A DNA stretch of 64,000 nt from Allohahella sp002354735 (GTDB lineage: Bacteria > Pseudomonadota > Gammaproteobacteria > Pseudomonadales > Oleiphilaceae). The stretch covers positions 3,658,001 through 3,722,000 of the forward strand of contig NZ_CP172312.1 of assembly GCF_047946665.1 (NCBI RefSeq), read 5' to 3'. The notes under the pieces are model-generated. The model saw only the letters and a program-made list of their open reading frames with translations, was not told the DNA's origin and ran no database searches. Below, piece after piece: positions 24,683 to 33,756 of this stretch. Positions within the stretch are counted from its first letter, which is position 1; each line of letters begins with the position of its first letter. Both the position numbers and the translations under genes were made by a program.

Positions 24683-26326
24683 GTGAAAATTCGTCCAATT
24701 CAGTTCTCCACCTTCGTCAGTGATATCGCACCGGCTTTGAAACAGGCAGGCGCCATCCACTTTGGTGTGGAGCGCGAATGCCTCCGCTGCGACAAGGCAG
24801 GCATGATCGCGCAGACCGATCATCCCACGGCGCTTGGCGCCACCCTCACTCACCCGCTTATCACCACAGACTATTCCGAAGCGCTGCTCGAGCTGATTAC
24901 GCCGCCGCTCGACACAGCCGGGGGCTTGCTGGACTCCCTCGAGCGCATTCACCGCTATGTTTCGCAGAACCTGACTGAGGGCGAGACGCTCTGGCCTGCC
25001 AGCATGCCCTGCAGACTCGATGGCCCCAACAGTATCAGAATTGCTGAATACGGCCCGTCCAACATCGGGCAGATGAAGCATATCTATCGGCGTGGCCTCG
25101 AGACCCGCTACGGTCGAACCATGCAGAGCATTGCCGGTCTGCATTTCAACTTCTCGCTGAGCGATGAGTTCTGGTCGAGCTATCTGGCGGTCGCGGGCTC
25201 CACGCTCGCACCACCGCCACGCGTTGCAGCGGAGAACGGCTCCCAGAGCAATGACGACATGCTCCGATCCGAGGCTTACTTCGGCCTGATTCGCAATTTC
25301 AGACGCTGGTCGTGGTTGCTCATGTATCTGTTCGGCGCCTCGCCAGTGGTCGACAAGAGCTTTCTCCAGAACCAGTCGCACAAGCTGACAGACCTCGGCA
25401 ACGACAATTTTGGCCTGCGCTGGGCTACGTCCTTGCGTATGGGTGACATCGGCTACAAGAACAACGCCCAGGATTCGCTCAACATCTGCTTCAACCATCT
25501 GGACTCCTATACCCAGACGCTCTACAACGCCACACATACACCGTATGCGCGTTATCAGGCGATCGGGATGAAGAAAGATGGTGAATACCTGCAGCTCAAC
25601 ACACACATACTGCAGATTGAAAACGAATACTACAGTTCGGTGCGCCCGAAGCGGGTGACACGTAGTGGTGAGAAGCCAACGGCAGCACTAAGGCGTGGTG
25701 GTGTTGAATATATCGAGGTTCGCTGCCTCGATATCAATCCCTTCCTGCCACTGGGTGTCGATGCCGAGCAGGTAAGCTTCATGGAGCTCTTTCTGATTAC
25801 CTGCCTGTTCGCCAAAAGCCCCTACATCAGTATCGAAGACTGCAATCACATTGACTCGAATTTCGCGAGCGTGGTCAATGCAGGCCGTCTTCCAGGGCTG
25901 GAGCTTTCGATTCCGGGCGATGATGGTTACGAAAATGTTTCACTGAACCTGTGGGGGCACGCCATTCTCGATGCCATGCAGGAGACGGCTGAGCTTATAG
26001 CGGGCGATGTGGCCGGGCGGCGGGCCGAGGATTATTCACGCGCGATCGGCATGGCACGGCGACGTATTGACGATGCTGCGCTGACACCCAGTGCGAGAGT
26101 GCTGGAACAGCTGGAAAACAAGCGCTTCATCGACTGGGGCCTTGAGCTTGCTTCGCAGCATCAGACAGAACTGCACGCCCAGCGCTGCGATGCAGAAGAT
26201 CGCCAGCGTTTTGCCGAAGCAGCGCGGCAGTCAATCGAAGATGCCGCGGCCATTGCCGCGGCTGATGAAGTCGACTTTGACACCTTCCTTGAGAGTTATA
26301 TGTCCGATCAGCCCGTGAGCGGTTAA
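24683..26326 (+). CDS. gshA: Glutamate-cysteine ligase (GshA)
   Basis: 547 residues of the proteobacterial type-1 GshA (E. coli 518). Motifs include HFGVERECLR, TTDYSEALLELITPP, and EVRCLDINPFLPLG near residue 352. It makes gamma-glutamylcysteine, the first step of glutathione synthesis. The start is GTG (24683), preceded by GGGGTCAGGTCA. Three GST-like proteins and a CDF/ZIP metal module in the same window depend on or accompany thiol chemistry, but there is no operon link. gshB is not in the window. Confidence 0.95.
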   Translation: MKIRPIQFSTFVSDIAPALKQAGAIHFGVERECLRCDKAGMIAQTDHPTALGATLTHPLITTDYSEALLELITPPLDTAGGLLDSLERIHRYVSQNLTEGETLWPASMPCRLDGPNSIRIAEYGPSNIGQMKHIYRRGLETRYGRTMQSIAGLHFNFSLSDEFWSSYLAVAGSTLAPPPRVAAENGSQSNDDMLRSEAYFGLIRNFRRWSWLLMYLFGASPVVDKSFLQNQSHKLTDLGNDNFGLRWATSLRMGDIGYKNNAQDSLNICFNHLDSYTQTLYNATHTPYARYQAIGMKKDGEYLQLNTHILQIENEYYSSVRPKRVTRSGEKPTAALRRGGVEYIEVRCLDINPFLPLGVDAEQVSFMELFLITCLFAKSPYISIEDCNHIDSNFASVVNAGRLPGLELSIPGDDGYENVSLNLWGHAILDAMQETAELIAGDVAGRRAEDYSRAIGMARRRIDDAALTPSARVLEQLENKRFIDWGLELASQHQTELHAQRCDAEDRQRFAEAARQSIEDAAAIAAADEVDFDTFLESYMSDQPVSG

Positions 26327-26438
26327 ATTGATTAAAATCCATACAGAAAGAGACCTGATCCACAGAAAGATTGGTGAGCCTCTGAAACAATACGTTGCAG
26401 AATGTAATCACCAACCCCCTTTCATGTTGAGGTATACA

Positions 26439-26651
26439 ATGGGACGGTCGGATTCAGCCGGATGGCAGATCGAAACATTGGAGAAGGCCTATGATCAGGG
26501 CCTTATGGCAGGAAGCCTGGGCATGACCTCGAAGAAATGCCCGTATGTCAGCGAAGTCGCGTCAGCCGCCTGGGAAGCCGGTTTCGAAGACGGCCAGCTT
26601 GCTGCCCCTGCCAAGCGCCGCACACCAAAACCGAAGTTCCTCGATATCTGA
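26439..26651 (+). CDS. rmf: Ribosome modulation factor-like protein (RMF/CrpP family)
   Basis: 70 residues starting MGRSDSAGWQIETLEKAYDQG. It shares the RMF pattern GxxAGxxG...CPY followed by a Trp/Gly segment (AAWEAGFEDG), plus a basic tail. E. coli RMF (55 residues) dimerises 70S ribosomes in stationary phase. The start at 26439 follows TTGAGGTATACA; the frame is open upstream to 26328 but has no ribosome site. It sits alone between gshA and a convergent FliL-like gene. Whether it makes 100S ribosomes is unproven. Confidence 0.75.
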   Translation: MGRSDSAGWQIETLEKAYDQGLMAGSLGMTSKKCPYVSEVASAAWEAGFEDGQLAAPAKRRTPKPKFLDI

Positions 26652-26667
26652 ATGCGTTGGCTCGAAT

Positions 26668-27099
26668 CTAGCGCTGGACAATAAAGTTATTGAACAGCAG
26701 GTCCGTGATCGGCTTCTTTGTCGTTTCCTTTTCGAGCCCCGCATTCAACAAGGTCAGCGCCTCAAGTCTCAGCGCATCCTTGGCCGCGGAAGAGCCCATA
26801 GCATCCTGGGTCTGCTTGCTGAACAATAGCACCAACTCGTTACGCAACATCGGCATGTGCTGATTCACCAGTGCTGCAGCCTGATCTGTGTCCGTCCGCA
26901 AGGCGACATCCACCTTGAGATATCTCACCCGCTCGCTCGGCTCCTGACCGTAATTGAGCACAAACGACGGCTTCATATCGATATAGGCGACCTGCTTGAC
27001 GGCTTCCGACTCCTCTTCGGCAACAGCAGGCACGGCGACTACCTGCAGCGCCGCAAGAATGGTCGTTAGTGCCAGGAATTGGCGGAGCCTTGTTAGCAT
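26668..27099 (-). CDS. FliL-like periplasmic protein
   Basis: About 143 residues. It has an N-terminal hydrophobic signal (LTRLRQFLALTTILAALQVV, possibly cut at VPAVA), then a FliL-type domain: YIDMKPSFVLNYG, RYLKVDVALRT, and a C-terminal block LLFNNFIVQR. FliL sits around the flagellar stator, but no other flagellar gene is nearby, so this is an orphan FliL-domain protein. The start at 27099 is chosen for AGG at 10 bp; 27117 is also possible. Confidence 0.75.
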   Translation of the reverse strand: MLTRLRQFLALTTILAALQVVAVPAVAEEESEAVKQVAYIDMKPSFVLNYGQEPSERVRYLKVDVALRTDTDQAAALVNQHMPMLRNELVLLFSKQTQDAMGSSAAKDALRLEALTLLNAGLEKETTKKPITDLLFNNFIVQR

Positions 27100-27193
27100 A
27101 ATTGTTGAACCTAACATTGTTGTCACACAAGAAAAGATTGGTAAATGATCTGTATCGGTTACCATGATTCTAGTTCAAAACAAAGGATCTGCT

Positions 27194-27865
27194 ATGCCTA
27201 TCACCAGCCCTGGAACGCCGGCGTTCTCCCCCGGTCCATTGCAGCGTATTCTCACGGGCCGCCTGTTTTACGTGTTGCTGCTACTCGCCGTTGCTGGTCT
27301 TTTTGCTTTCGCATTGTACCTGCAGTATGTAAAGAATCTTGAGCCCTGTCCGCTCTGCATGGCACAGCGTGTCGCCATGATCGCAATGGCCGTTGCAGCT
27401 GTATTCGGCCTGTTGCTGCCGTCGATGGTCAGCATGAATGGTGAGGTGCACCGCAGTCACAGTAATCTCTCCTGGCTGCAGGTTTTCTTCACGATTCTGG
27501 CTTTGCTGTTCGCACTGGCTGGCGCAGCGCTTGCCGCACGGCAACTCTGGTTGCAGAGCCTGCCGCCCGAGCTGGTCCCGGCCTGTGGTCCAGGTATGGA
27601 CTATATGCTTGAAGTCTTTCCGATGTCGGAGGTCATCAGCATGATGCTGCATGGCTCAGGCGAATGCGCCGAAGTTCAGTGGAAATTCCTCGGCCTCTCC
27701 ATTCCCGGCTGGACCTTTATTGCCTTCACCATATTTGCCCTCGCGTTTCTGGCGCGCCTCATCGCGGTGATGCTTCTCAAGAACGCTTTGGGTCGCCTGC
27801 AGGCGCAGGTAACAACCGGCCAACCAACAACGACGCCACGCAATCGCAGCCAGTCGCACTTGTAA
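27194..27865 (+). CDS. dsbB: Disulfide bond formation protein B (DsbB)
   Basis: 223 residues with four predicted membrane helices. The quinone-side pair is CPLC (52-55); the second periplasmic loop has the other cysteine pair (VPACGPG and GECAEV). It reoxidises DsbA using ubiquinone. The start at 27194 follows AAAGGATCTGCT. It is about 45 residues longer than E. coli DsbB owing to a Pro-rich N-terminus, an insertion between helices 2 and 3, and a Thr-rich C-terminus. The dsbA gene is not in the window. Confidence 0.93.
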   Translation: MPITSPGTPAFSPGPLQRILTGRLFYVLLLLAVAGLFAFALYLQYVKNLEPCPLCMAQRVAMIAMAVAAVFGLLLPSMVSMNGEVHRSHSNLSWLQVFFTILALLFALAGAALAARQLWLQSLPPELVPACGPGMDYMLEVFPMSEVISMMLHGSGECAEVQWKFLGLSIPGWTFIAFTIFALAFLARLIAVMLLKNALGRLQAQVTTGQPTTTPRNRSQSHL

Positions 27866-28063
27866 GGGCTGTAAGCAGTCCTCTATAGTGCGCTTATGCT
27901 GTGCTTTTAATGCACGGAAAAGTGTGTTGTCCTGCGCCGGGTGTTCTTTGCACAGGACATACAAAAAGTTACAACTATTCAGATGCTTGCTGAGTACACT
28001 TACAAAAAAAATGTGCTGCTGGACGTCCAGTACCGCCTTGACGCGAAGACCAGGGGAAAAGAC

Positions 28064-28537
28064 ATGTTGAAAAAAGCTGATTCAGCGAAGCAGAAGTGGG
28101 GCGGCATAGATACCTCCATCGACCGCTGGCTGTCAGACCGCAAGAATCTCATCGTCAGATACTGCGACCTTATCGATACCAAGTCCTTCGATTCCTGCGA
28201 AGTGGCAGTCAATAAGTACCGTTCATTTTGCCAGGTTCTGCTCGACTACGTTTCTGCTGGTCACTTCGAAATCTATGACCGCCTGGTTGAGGAAGCCGAA
28301 TCCTTCAAGGACGGTAGCGAAGCGCTGGCCACTGAGCTCTACCCCAAGATTCAGCTCACTACAGAAGCAGCACTCGACTTCAATGACACCTTCGACAAGA
28401 TGCCTGAAGAGATGGAGGCTATTGAAGAATTGAAGCCACGACTATCCGAGCTTGGCCAGCAGCTGGAAGACCGCTTCGAAATGGAAGACCTGCTCATAGA
28501 GAAGCTGCATACAGCTCATGCCGGCCAGGTCGCTTAA
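28064..28537 (+). CDS. rsd: Sigma-70 regulator Rsd/AlgQ family protein
   Basis: 157 residues, the usual family length. The conserved block KWGGIDTSIDRWLSDRKNL (near 11-29) and DYVSAGHFEIYDRL (near 62-75) mark the Rsd/AlgQ family. These proteins bind region 4 of the housekeeping sigma factor and shift RNA polymerase use in stationary phase; in Pseudomonas, AlgQ affects alginate and virulence genes. The start follows AGGGGAAAAGAC. The 3' end overlaps the start of the WD40 lipoprotein gene by 20 bp, so the two are likely coupled. Confidence 0.92.
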   Translation: MLKKADSAKQKWGGIDTSIDRWLSDRKNLIVRYCDLIDTKSFDSCEVAVNKYRSFCQVLLDYVSAGHFEIYDRLVEEAESFKDGSEALATELYPKIQLTTEAALDFNDTFDKMPEEMEAIEELKPRLSELGQQLEDRFEMEDLLIEKLHTAHAGQVA

Positions 28538-29531
28538 GACCTTCAGGTTCTGGTCTCGCTCTATTGTCATCGCCCTGATGACGGCGCTCGTCTCTGCCTG
28601 TACACCCGGTCCCGAGCGCATCGATGTCGTCGCCGACAAAGGTGTGCTGTCAGGCACGCTTAGCGCCGATGGCAAGTTGTTATTGATAGGCTCCGTACAC
28701 CATGGCGGCAGTCTCTGGTCTACCGCGCCTGCAGAGCGTCTCTTCGACTGGAATCACACTGCTGGCAGCTTCAGCACCCTGCGTGCCGTTGGTCTTTCAC
28801 CCCCTGATGCTGCCGCACCGACCGCTGTGACCGTGGAGGAGAAGGCCGTCTCGGTGTGGGATCTCAACTCTGGACAGTCCAAGGGCTTTTACGCCGTACC
28901 CGCCGTGGTGGAGTCCATCGTCGTCTCCAGTGACGGCCGGTCGGCGATAGCAGGTCTGCGTGATTCGCGCGCACTGCATATCGATCTGGCCAACGGTGCG
29001 AGTCGCTACGAATTTGCCCACTCCGCCATCGTCAATTCGGTGGATATCGATCAGCGCAGTCAGCGCGCCATAACAGGATCGGAGGATCGGCGCGCGCGGG
29101 TCTGGTCCCTCGGCGATGGCAAGATGATCAGCGAGTTCACCCATGGCAATCAGGTCAGCGCCGTCGCGCTCAGTGCCGATGGCAGCCTGGCGTTCTCGTC
29201 CGCCCAGCGTGAGGCTTCTGTCATCTGGGATGTCGCAAGTGGTGAGACTGTTTCGGTAGTCGATCTTGGCTACGAACTGATCACCAGCGCAAGATTCGCC
29301 GACGATCGCAGCACACTCCTGTTGGGTAGCTTTCAGGGCGATATTTATCGAATAGACGTTGCTAGCGGTCAGGTTCTGCAACACTGGGCCGCTAGAGCGA
29401 CTTCGCTGTTCGAGCGCAACGCCAGTAGGGTTGTGCTGTCAGTAAGCTATCGCGCTGGCAGTGCAGGACAGACTATTGTGGCGGCGGTGTCGAATGGCAC
29501 AGTGCAGCATTTTCAACTCACCGCGCCTTAA
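28518..29531 (+). CDS. WD40-repeat lipoprotein
   Basis: 337 residues. The signal peptide ends in a lipobox (LVSAC, Cys28). The mature protein is a run of WD40-like blades, for example AVSVWDLNSGQSK, SEDRRARVWSLGDGK and ASVIWDVASGETV, giving a predicted seven-bladed propeller with few Trp-Asp pairs intact. It is probably a membrane-anchored scaffold; no specific partner can be named. It starts inside rsd (20-bp overlap in another frame), and its ribosome site is weak, consistent with translational coupling. Confidence 0.82.
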   Translation: MPARSLKTFRFWSRSIVIALMTALVSACTPGPERIDVVADKGVLSGTLSADGKLLLIGSVHHGGSLWSTAPAERLFDWNHTAGSFSTLRAVGLSPPDAAAPTAVTVEEKAVSVWDLNSGQSKGFYAVPAVVESIVVSSDGRSAIAGLRDSRALHIDLANGASRYEFAHSAIVNSVDIDQRSQRAITGSEDRRARVWSLGDGKMISEFTHGNQVSAVALSADGSLAFSSAQREASVIWDVASGETVSVVDLGYELITSARFADDRSTLLLGSFQGDIYRIDVASGQVLQHWAARATSLFERNASRVVLSVSYRAGSAGQTIVAAVSNGTVQHFQLTAP

Positions 29532-29547
29532 GGCACGGCAAGGCCGC

Positions 29548-30207
29548 TCAGCGCTGTATCATTGTTTGCCCACTCCTGACAATTTCATCGGCGTCAGGAC
29601 GCTTCGGAATCTCTATACCTTTCTTAGCCGCTGGCCGCTCATAGATGGCGTCGACCCAGCGCTGCAGGGCTGGCATGTTCTCAATTTCCACTCCGGACCA
29701 GCTATGCGTTCGCACCCAGGCCCAGTTCGCGATATCGGCGATGCTGTAGTCACCGGCGAGGTATTCGTTGTCGCTTAGCTGTCGATCCAGCACACCGAAC
29801 AGGCGACGGACCTCGTTCTGATAGCGGTCGATAGCTGGCTGGATCTTCTCGGGGAAATAGCGGTGGAATACGTTCGCCTGCCCCATCATCGGGCCGACGC
29901 CACTCATCTGAAACATCAGCCACTGAACAACCCGTGATCGTCCCTTCGTGTCCTGCGGCATGAACTGTCCGGTCTGCTCGGCCAGATACATCAAAATGGC
30001 ACCCGACTCGAAGACGACGAAATCATCGTTGGCCTTATCGACAATGGTCGGGATACGGCCGTTGGGATTCAGCTTCAGATACTCAGGCTCTTTCTGCACG
30101 CCCTTGCGCAAATCGACCGGGACCACGGTGTAGTCCAGCTGCATTTCTTCGAGCGCTATGCTGACCTTGTGGCCATTCGGAGTCGGCGCTGTGTAGAGTT
30201 CGATCAT
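29548..30207 (-). CDS. GST, YfcG/Nu-class disulfide-bond oxidoreductase-like
   Basis: 219 residues. The N-terminus MIELYTAPTPNGHKVSIALEE matches YfcG-type (Nu-class) proteins, in which Thr and Asn rather than Tyr/Ser/Cys contact glutathione. The motif FESGAILMYLAE and the C-domain NEYLAGDYSIADIANW follow. Nu-class members reduce disulfides using two glutathiones. It overlaps the upstream GST gene by 4 bp (ATGA), so the two are cotranscribed. It converges with the WD40 lipoprotein gene. Confidence 0.88.
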   Translation of the reverse strand: MIELYTAPTPNGHKVSIALEEMQLDYTVVPVDLRKGVQKEPEYLKLNPNGRIPTIVDKANDDFVVFESGAILMYLAEQTGQFMPQDTKGRSRVVQWLMFQMSGVGPMMGQANVFHRYFPEKIQPAIDRYQNEVRRLFGVLDRQLSDNEYLAGDYSIADIANWAWVRTHSWSGVEIENMPALQRWVDAIYERPAAKKGIEIPKRPDADEIVRSGQTMIQR

Positions 30208-30815
30208 GCCTTTGCGCTCGCTCTCGACTTCATGGCTTCGTGCCAGCGTCTGGTATTGACGTGCTGCTCACCGAGGCGGATGTCGTTGACCTTGGAAAAG
30301 TCGAGCGCGCAGTAGGCGCTGATATCCGCGATACTGTAATAGTCGCCGACGAGGTATTCGTTATCAGCGAAGTGCTTTTCCATTCGTTCGATGAAATCGT
30401 GTACGCCCTTGCGACACAGCTCGCCCCATGCTGGCACCTGCGTCTTGAACTTGGCGAAATATGAGCTGGTATGCTGGAAGCACATCCCGGTCGGCATGAA
30501 GAAGTTGAGTTCGACGAAACGGTTCCATTGCTCGACCAGCGCCTTCTCCTTGGGATTCCGACCATAGAGCGGTGGCTCGGGCTGTAGCTCTTCGAAGTAA
30601 CGGCAGATCGCCAGGGTTTCAGCGATGTGGGTACCATAGTCCAGTTCGAGCACCGGGACCAGTCCGAATGGACTGATAGCCCTGAATTCTGGCGTTCGGT
30701 TTTCACCGGTCTGGAGGTTGATCTCCTTGTACTCGATGTTGGTGATGCCTTTTTCGGCGAGAAAGATTCTGACACGCCGCGGGCTCGGCGCAATTTTCAT
30801 TTCGTAGATGAGCAT
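30204..30815 (-). CDS. Glutathione S-transferase family protein
   Basis: 203 residues with the two-domain GST layout: a thioredoxin-like half (MLIYEMKIAPSPRRVRIFLA, with Ser near residue 11 as possible catalytic residue), then AETLAICRYFEE, then the helical domain NEYLVGDYYSIADISAYCAL. It is the first gene of a two-GST operon. The class cannot be assigned, and the substrate is unknown. Confidence 0.88.
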   Translation of the reverse strand: MLIYEMKIAPSPRRVRIFLAEKGITNIEYKEINLQTGENRTPEFRAISPFGLVPVLELDYGTHIAETLAICRYFEELQPEPPLYGRNPKEKALVEQWNRFVELNFFMPTGMCFQHTSSYFAKFKTQVPAWGELCRKGVHDFIERMEKHFADNEYLVGDYYSIADISAYCALDFSKVNDIRLGEQHVNTRRWHEAMKSRASAKA

Positions 30816-30926
30816 TATTGTTGTGTCCTATTGCGGATACTGGGTCACTGATGACCGTCGGTCAGTTCCAAATATGGCAAAGATGGACGATAGCCGCAAC
30901 GATGGCCGCAACCGACAGTGCAGGCC

Positions 30927-31130
30927 CTACCGATCGTCTTCTGTATCCGCGTCGTCGGCGTCGTCATGTGTTGACTTGTAGCGCTCCCAATCTTCCCAGT
31001 CGTGTGGCGTACCCGCATTCGGGCGTTTGATCTTCCGTGCGCGTTCCTTCGAGTTCTCTTCCAGGGTGTGCTCCTTTTCCTCTTCTTCCTCGAAGCCGTG
31101 CTTCTTCATGAAATCGCTTGGGCTGATCAT
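30927..31130 (-). CDS. Small acidic hypothetical protein
   Basis: 67 residues starting MISPSDFMKKHGFEEEEEKEH. It is rich in Glu/Asp and Lys, with no hydrophobic stretch and a tail of Asp residues. GGAGAACGAG precedes the ATG at 31130, which favours it over the longer frame at 31184. It is probably cytoplasmic and flexible. I do not recognise the family. It is a single gene, upstream of the GST pair on the same strand and separated from it by about 110 bp. Confidence 0.6.
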   Translation of the reverse strand: MISPSDFMKKHGFEEEEEKEHTLEENSKERARKIKRPNAGTPHDWEDWERYKSTHDDADDADTEDDR

Positions 31131-31352
31131 CTCGTTCTCCACTGGAATGCCTACAGGACGATACGACCCAGCGCGGGATAACACTCACCATTGATCGATC
31201 ATGGCCGTCAAAGCAATTGCAAAATCGCGTTTTGCAATTCAGCGACAGACGGTAACGGCAGGTAACCAAATCGAATTGTACGTAGCGCCCTCGAGGCCTA
31301 TTGTGCAAACCTTAATTTATCTTCATGTCTAACGACAGTTAAGGAGGCTTCC

Positions 31353-32483
31353 TTGAATTATCCAGCAGCACCTACCGTAGGTGGCGCAATACTCACAGGT
31401 TCAGAGGCTCAGCCTTCCGCCGTCGTTCCCGCTGCACAGACAGCGCAGCGAGTAGCCCCAGGTCATCGCCACCAGGTCCGGTTCCATGGCAACGGCGGTG
31501 AGTTCTTCCGCATCTGGATCGTCAACCTCGTGCTGACTATCCTGACTCTCGGCATTTATTCAGCCTGGGCGAAAGTCCGCACCAACCGCTATTTCTACGG
31601 CAATACCGAACTGGCCGGCAGTCACTTCGAATACCTGGCCGAACCAATGCAGATCCTGAAAGGCCGCCTGGTCGCCGTTGCGCTGTTCACCCTGTTCGGT
31701 ATTGCCTCCGAATTCATGCCACTGCTGTATATTCCATTAATGATCGCGTTCTACCTGGCAATTCCACTCATCATCATGGCGTCCCTGCGCTTTGCAATGA
31801 AGATGACGGCCTGGCGTGGCATCCGCTTCAGCCACCGGGGTACTGCAGGGAGTGCGTACGTTACCTTCCTGTTGCTGCCACTGCTGATTCCATTCACGCT
31901 GTTCCTGATCGTGCCCTACATGGCACTGCGTCAGAACAAGTTCGTATTCGACAATGTCTGGTTCGGCCGCAGCAAGTTCGAACTGAACATCGGTGCAGGC
32001 GTGTTCTACAAGGTCTACGGTATCGCTACAGTGTTGTTCCTGGTGTTCGGTGGGGCCCTGGGCTTCATGGTCGCGTCTAACACGGCTGGCGTGGGCGAAG
32101 AAGCCGCTGCGGCCTGGAGCGCCGATAACATGGGCTGGATCATCGGCTCTACGTTTGTACTCATGTTCGCCATTTTCACCTATATCAGTGCTGCCTTGGC
32201 TCGCGCTGTCATCAACGCCTTAACCGTCGAAAAGCACGGTTTCGAGAGCACGATCACCACGCCGTCGCTGGCCTGGGTGCTGATCAGCAATCTCTTCATC
32301 GTATCACTCACACTCGGCCTGGGTGCGCCTTGGGCACAGGTGAGAATGGCTCGATATCGCGCCGAAACCACGACGCTGATAGCCGACGGCAGCATCGATG
32401 ATTTCGTCGCTGCACAGCAGTCTGAAGTCAGCGCAGTTGGTGAAGGCGTGAGCGATATCTTCGAAGTAGACATCGCGCTGTGA
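31353..32483 (+). CDS. DUF898 (YjgN) family membrane protein
   Basis: 376 residues. After a 40-residue soluble start come repeated DUF898 blocks: FHGNGGEFFRIWIVNL, GIYSAWAKVRTNRYFYGNT, FDNVWFGRSKFEL and a final ALGAPWAQVR-like segment (LGLGAPWAQVRMARY). Six or so membrane helices are predicted. The function is unknown. The start codon is TTG with a very strong AAGGAGG site. The TGA stop overlaps the GTG of the M48 peptidase gene (GTGA), so the two proteins likely work together. Confidence 0.88.
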   Translation: MNYPAAPTVGGAILTGSEAQPSAVVPAAQTAQRVAPGHRHQVRFHGNGGEFFRIWIVNLVLTILTLGIYSAWAKVRTNRYFYGNTELAGSHFEYLAEPMQILKGRLVAVALFTLFGIASEFMPLLYIPLMIAFYLAIPLIIMASLRFAMKMTAWRGIRFSHRGTAGSAYVTFLLLPLLIPFTLFLIVPYMALRQNKFVFDNVWFGRSKFELNIGAGVFYKVYGIATVLFLVFGGALGFMVASNTAGVGEEAAAAWSADNMGWIIGSTFVLMFAIFTYISAALARAVINALTVEKHGFESTITTPSLAWVLISNLFIVSLTLGLGAPWAQVRMARYRAETTTLIADGSIDDFVAAQQSEVSAVGEGVSDIFEVDIAL

Positions 32484-33529
32484 GACAGTCTGCCGCAAGA
32501 CTCACCGGTACTTACGCCGATGGGCAAAGTTCGCAAAGCCTGCCCGCGGTGCTGCTGGTTGATGCCAGTAGTGCGCGCCTGGATGCTGGCGACCGTGAGG
32601 TCATCTTCGCTTTGGAAGATCTTGCGGCAGAATCACGCATTGGCAATACACCTCGAGTCATCCGCCTGAACGGCAGTGGCCGCTTCGTCACCAAAGATCA
32701 TGATCAGCTTGATCAGTTGGTGACGAGCGGCATCGTGCAGGGGGAGAACAAAGGCTGGATTCATCGCCTCGAGTCGCACTGGCATACGGTGCTGATGAGT
32801 ATCTGCGTGCTGGTCGTCGGTACGACGGCTGCGTTCATCTGGGGTATACCGGCGGTCGCGAAAGCGGCTGCCATGGCACTGCCGCATGAAACTACAGCGG
32901 CGGTGGCCAAGCTTTCCATGGACACCATCGAGCAGATACTCGGTGGTGAATCGGAACTCGATACTGAACGACAGGATGAACTTCGCGCCCGATTCATGGC
33001 TTCGGCCACGACCTACGCGCCTGGCTTGCCTGTTCGTGTCGAATTCCGTGATGGTGGCATTCTGGGCGCCAATGCCTTGGCGCTGCCGGATGGCACCATT
33101 GTCTTCACCGATGAACTAGTGGAACTGGCGGAAGACGATAATGAGCTGGCTGCGGTATTTGCTCACGAGCTCGGGCACGTGGTGTACAGGCACTCGCTGA
33201 GACAGATCATTCAGGGGTCGATCATTTCGATTGCAGCCAGCGTCTATTTCGGTGATGTCACCGCTGGTGCGTCAGTACTGGCAGCCGCGCCGGTGTGGCT
33301 CGCCGACATGGCCTACTCTCGGGACATGGAGCTCGAGGCTGATGACTATGCCTATGATTTCATGAGCGCCGAAGGGCTGGCGCCGCATCACTTCAGCGAC
33401 ATACTGCAGCGCCTGACTACTGCGCACTATGAAGAAGCTGGCGCTACTGAAGAGGACGGTGAGGGCAAGGACTACTTCTCCAGCCATCCTGCCACCAGTG
33501 AGCGTGTAGCGCGGTTTGAGGCTCGGTAG
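32480..33529 (+). CDS. M48-family membrane zinc metallopeptidase
   Basis: 349 residues. A cytoplasmic start (1-98) precedes one membrane helix (about 104-122, LMSICVLVVGTTAAFIWGIP). The peptidase domain has HELGH (FAHELGHVVYRH) and the third zinc ligand in MELEADDYAYDFM, ending SSHPATSERVARF. M48 enzymes such as HtpX and LoiP degrade misfolded membrane or outer-membrane proteins. Coupled to the DUF898 protein by a 4-bp overlap, a pairing repeated in other gammaproteobacteria as far as I recall. Confidence 0.92.
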   Translation: MRQSAARLTGTYADGQSSQSLPAVLLVDASSARLDAGDREVIFALEDLAAESRIGNTPRVIRLNGSGRFVTKDHDQLDQLVTSGIVQGENKGWIHRLESHWHTVLMSICVLVVGTTAAFIWGIPAVAKAAAMALPHETTAAVAKLSMDTIEQILGGESELDTERQDELRARFMASATTYAPGLPVRVEFRDGGILGANALALPDGTIVFTDELVELAEDDNELAAVFAHELGHVVYRHSLRQIIQGSIISIAASVYFGDVTAGASVLAAAPVWLADMAYSRDMELEADDYAYDFMSAEGLAPHHFSDILQRLTTAHYEEAGATEEDGEGKDYFSSHPATSERVARFEAR

Positions 33530-33719
33530 TGAGAGCGATTAGTCGTTTGGAATACAGCAACTTGGAGGCGCTGCCGAAAGATATATAAAGATATTAGCGA
33601 TATTATCCCTCCAGCATAATTCGACTAATTAAGTCATAAACGTGAAGCTGCAACGCTCATCTTCACTGATGAATTGCCGGGCATTGCCGGAAAAGGGCAA
33701 GATTTGGCGCCCAACTCAC

Positions 33720-33745
33720 AGCGACACGGCCTTCACCGTGCCGCT
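33720..33745 (-). terminator. Hairpin after the phosphomannomutase gene
   Basis: AGCG-a-CACGG pairs with CCGTG-c-CGCT (33720-33729 and 33736-33745) around a 6-nt loop, 12 bases past the stop. There is no T-run, so termination is possible but not shown. Confidence 0.35.
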
Positions 33746-33756
33746 TCTCAGCGAAT

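Noticed and set aside
23444..25606. Two antisense frames of 359 and 308 codons opposite the GGDEF-EAL gene and gshA
   Set aside because: Both are opposite strongly supported genes and rich in His/Arg, as expected of shadow frames in GC-rich DNA.
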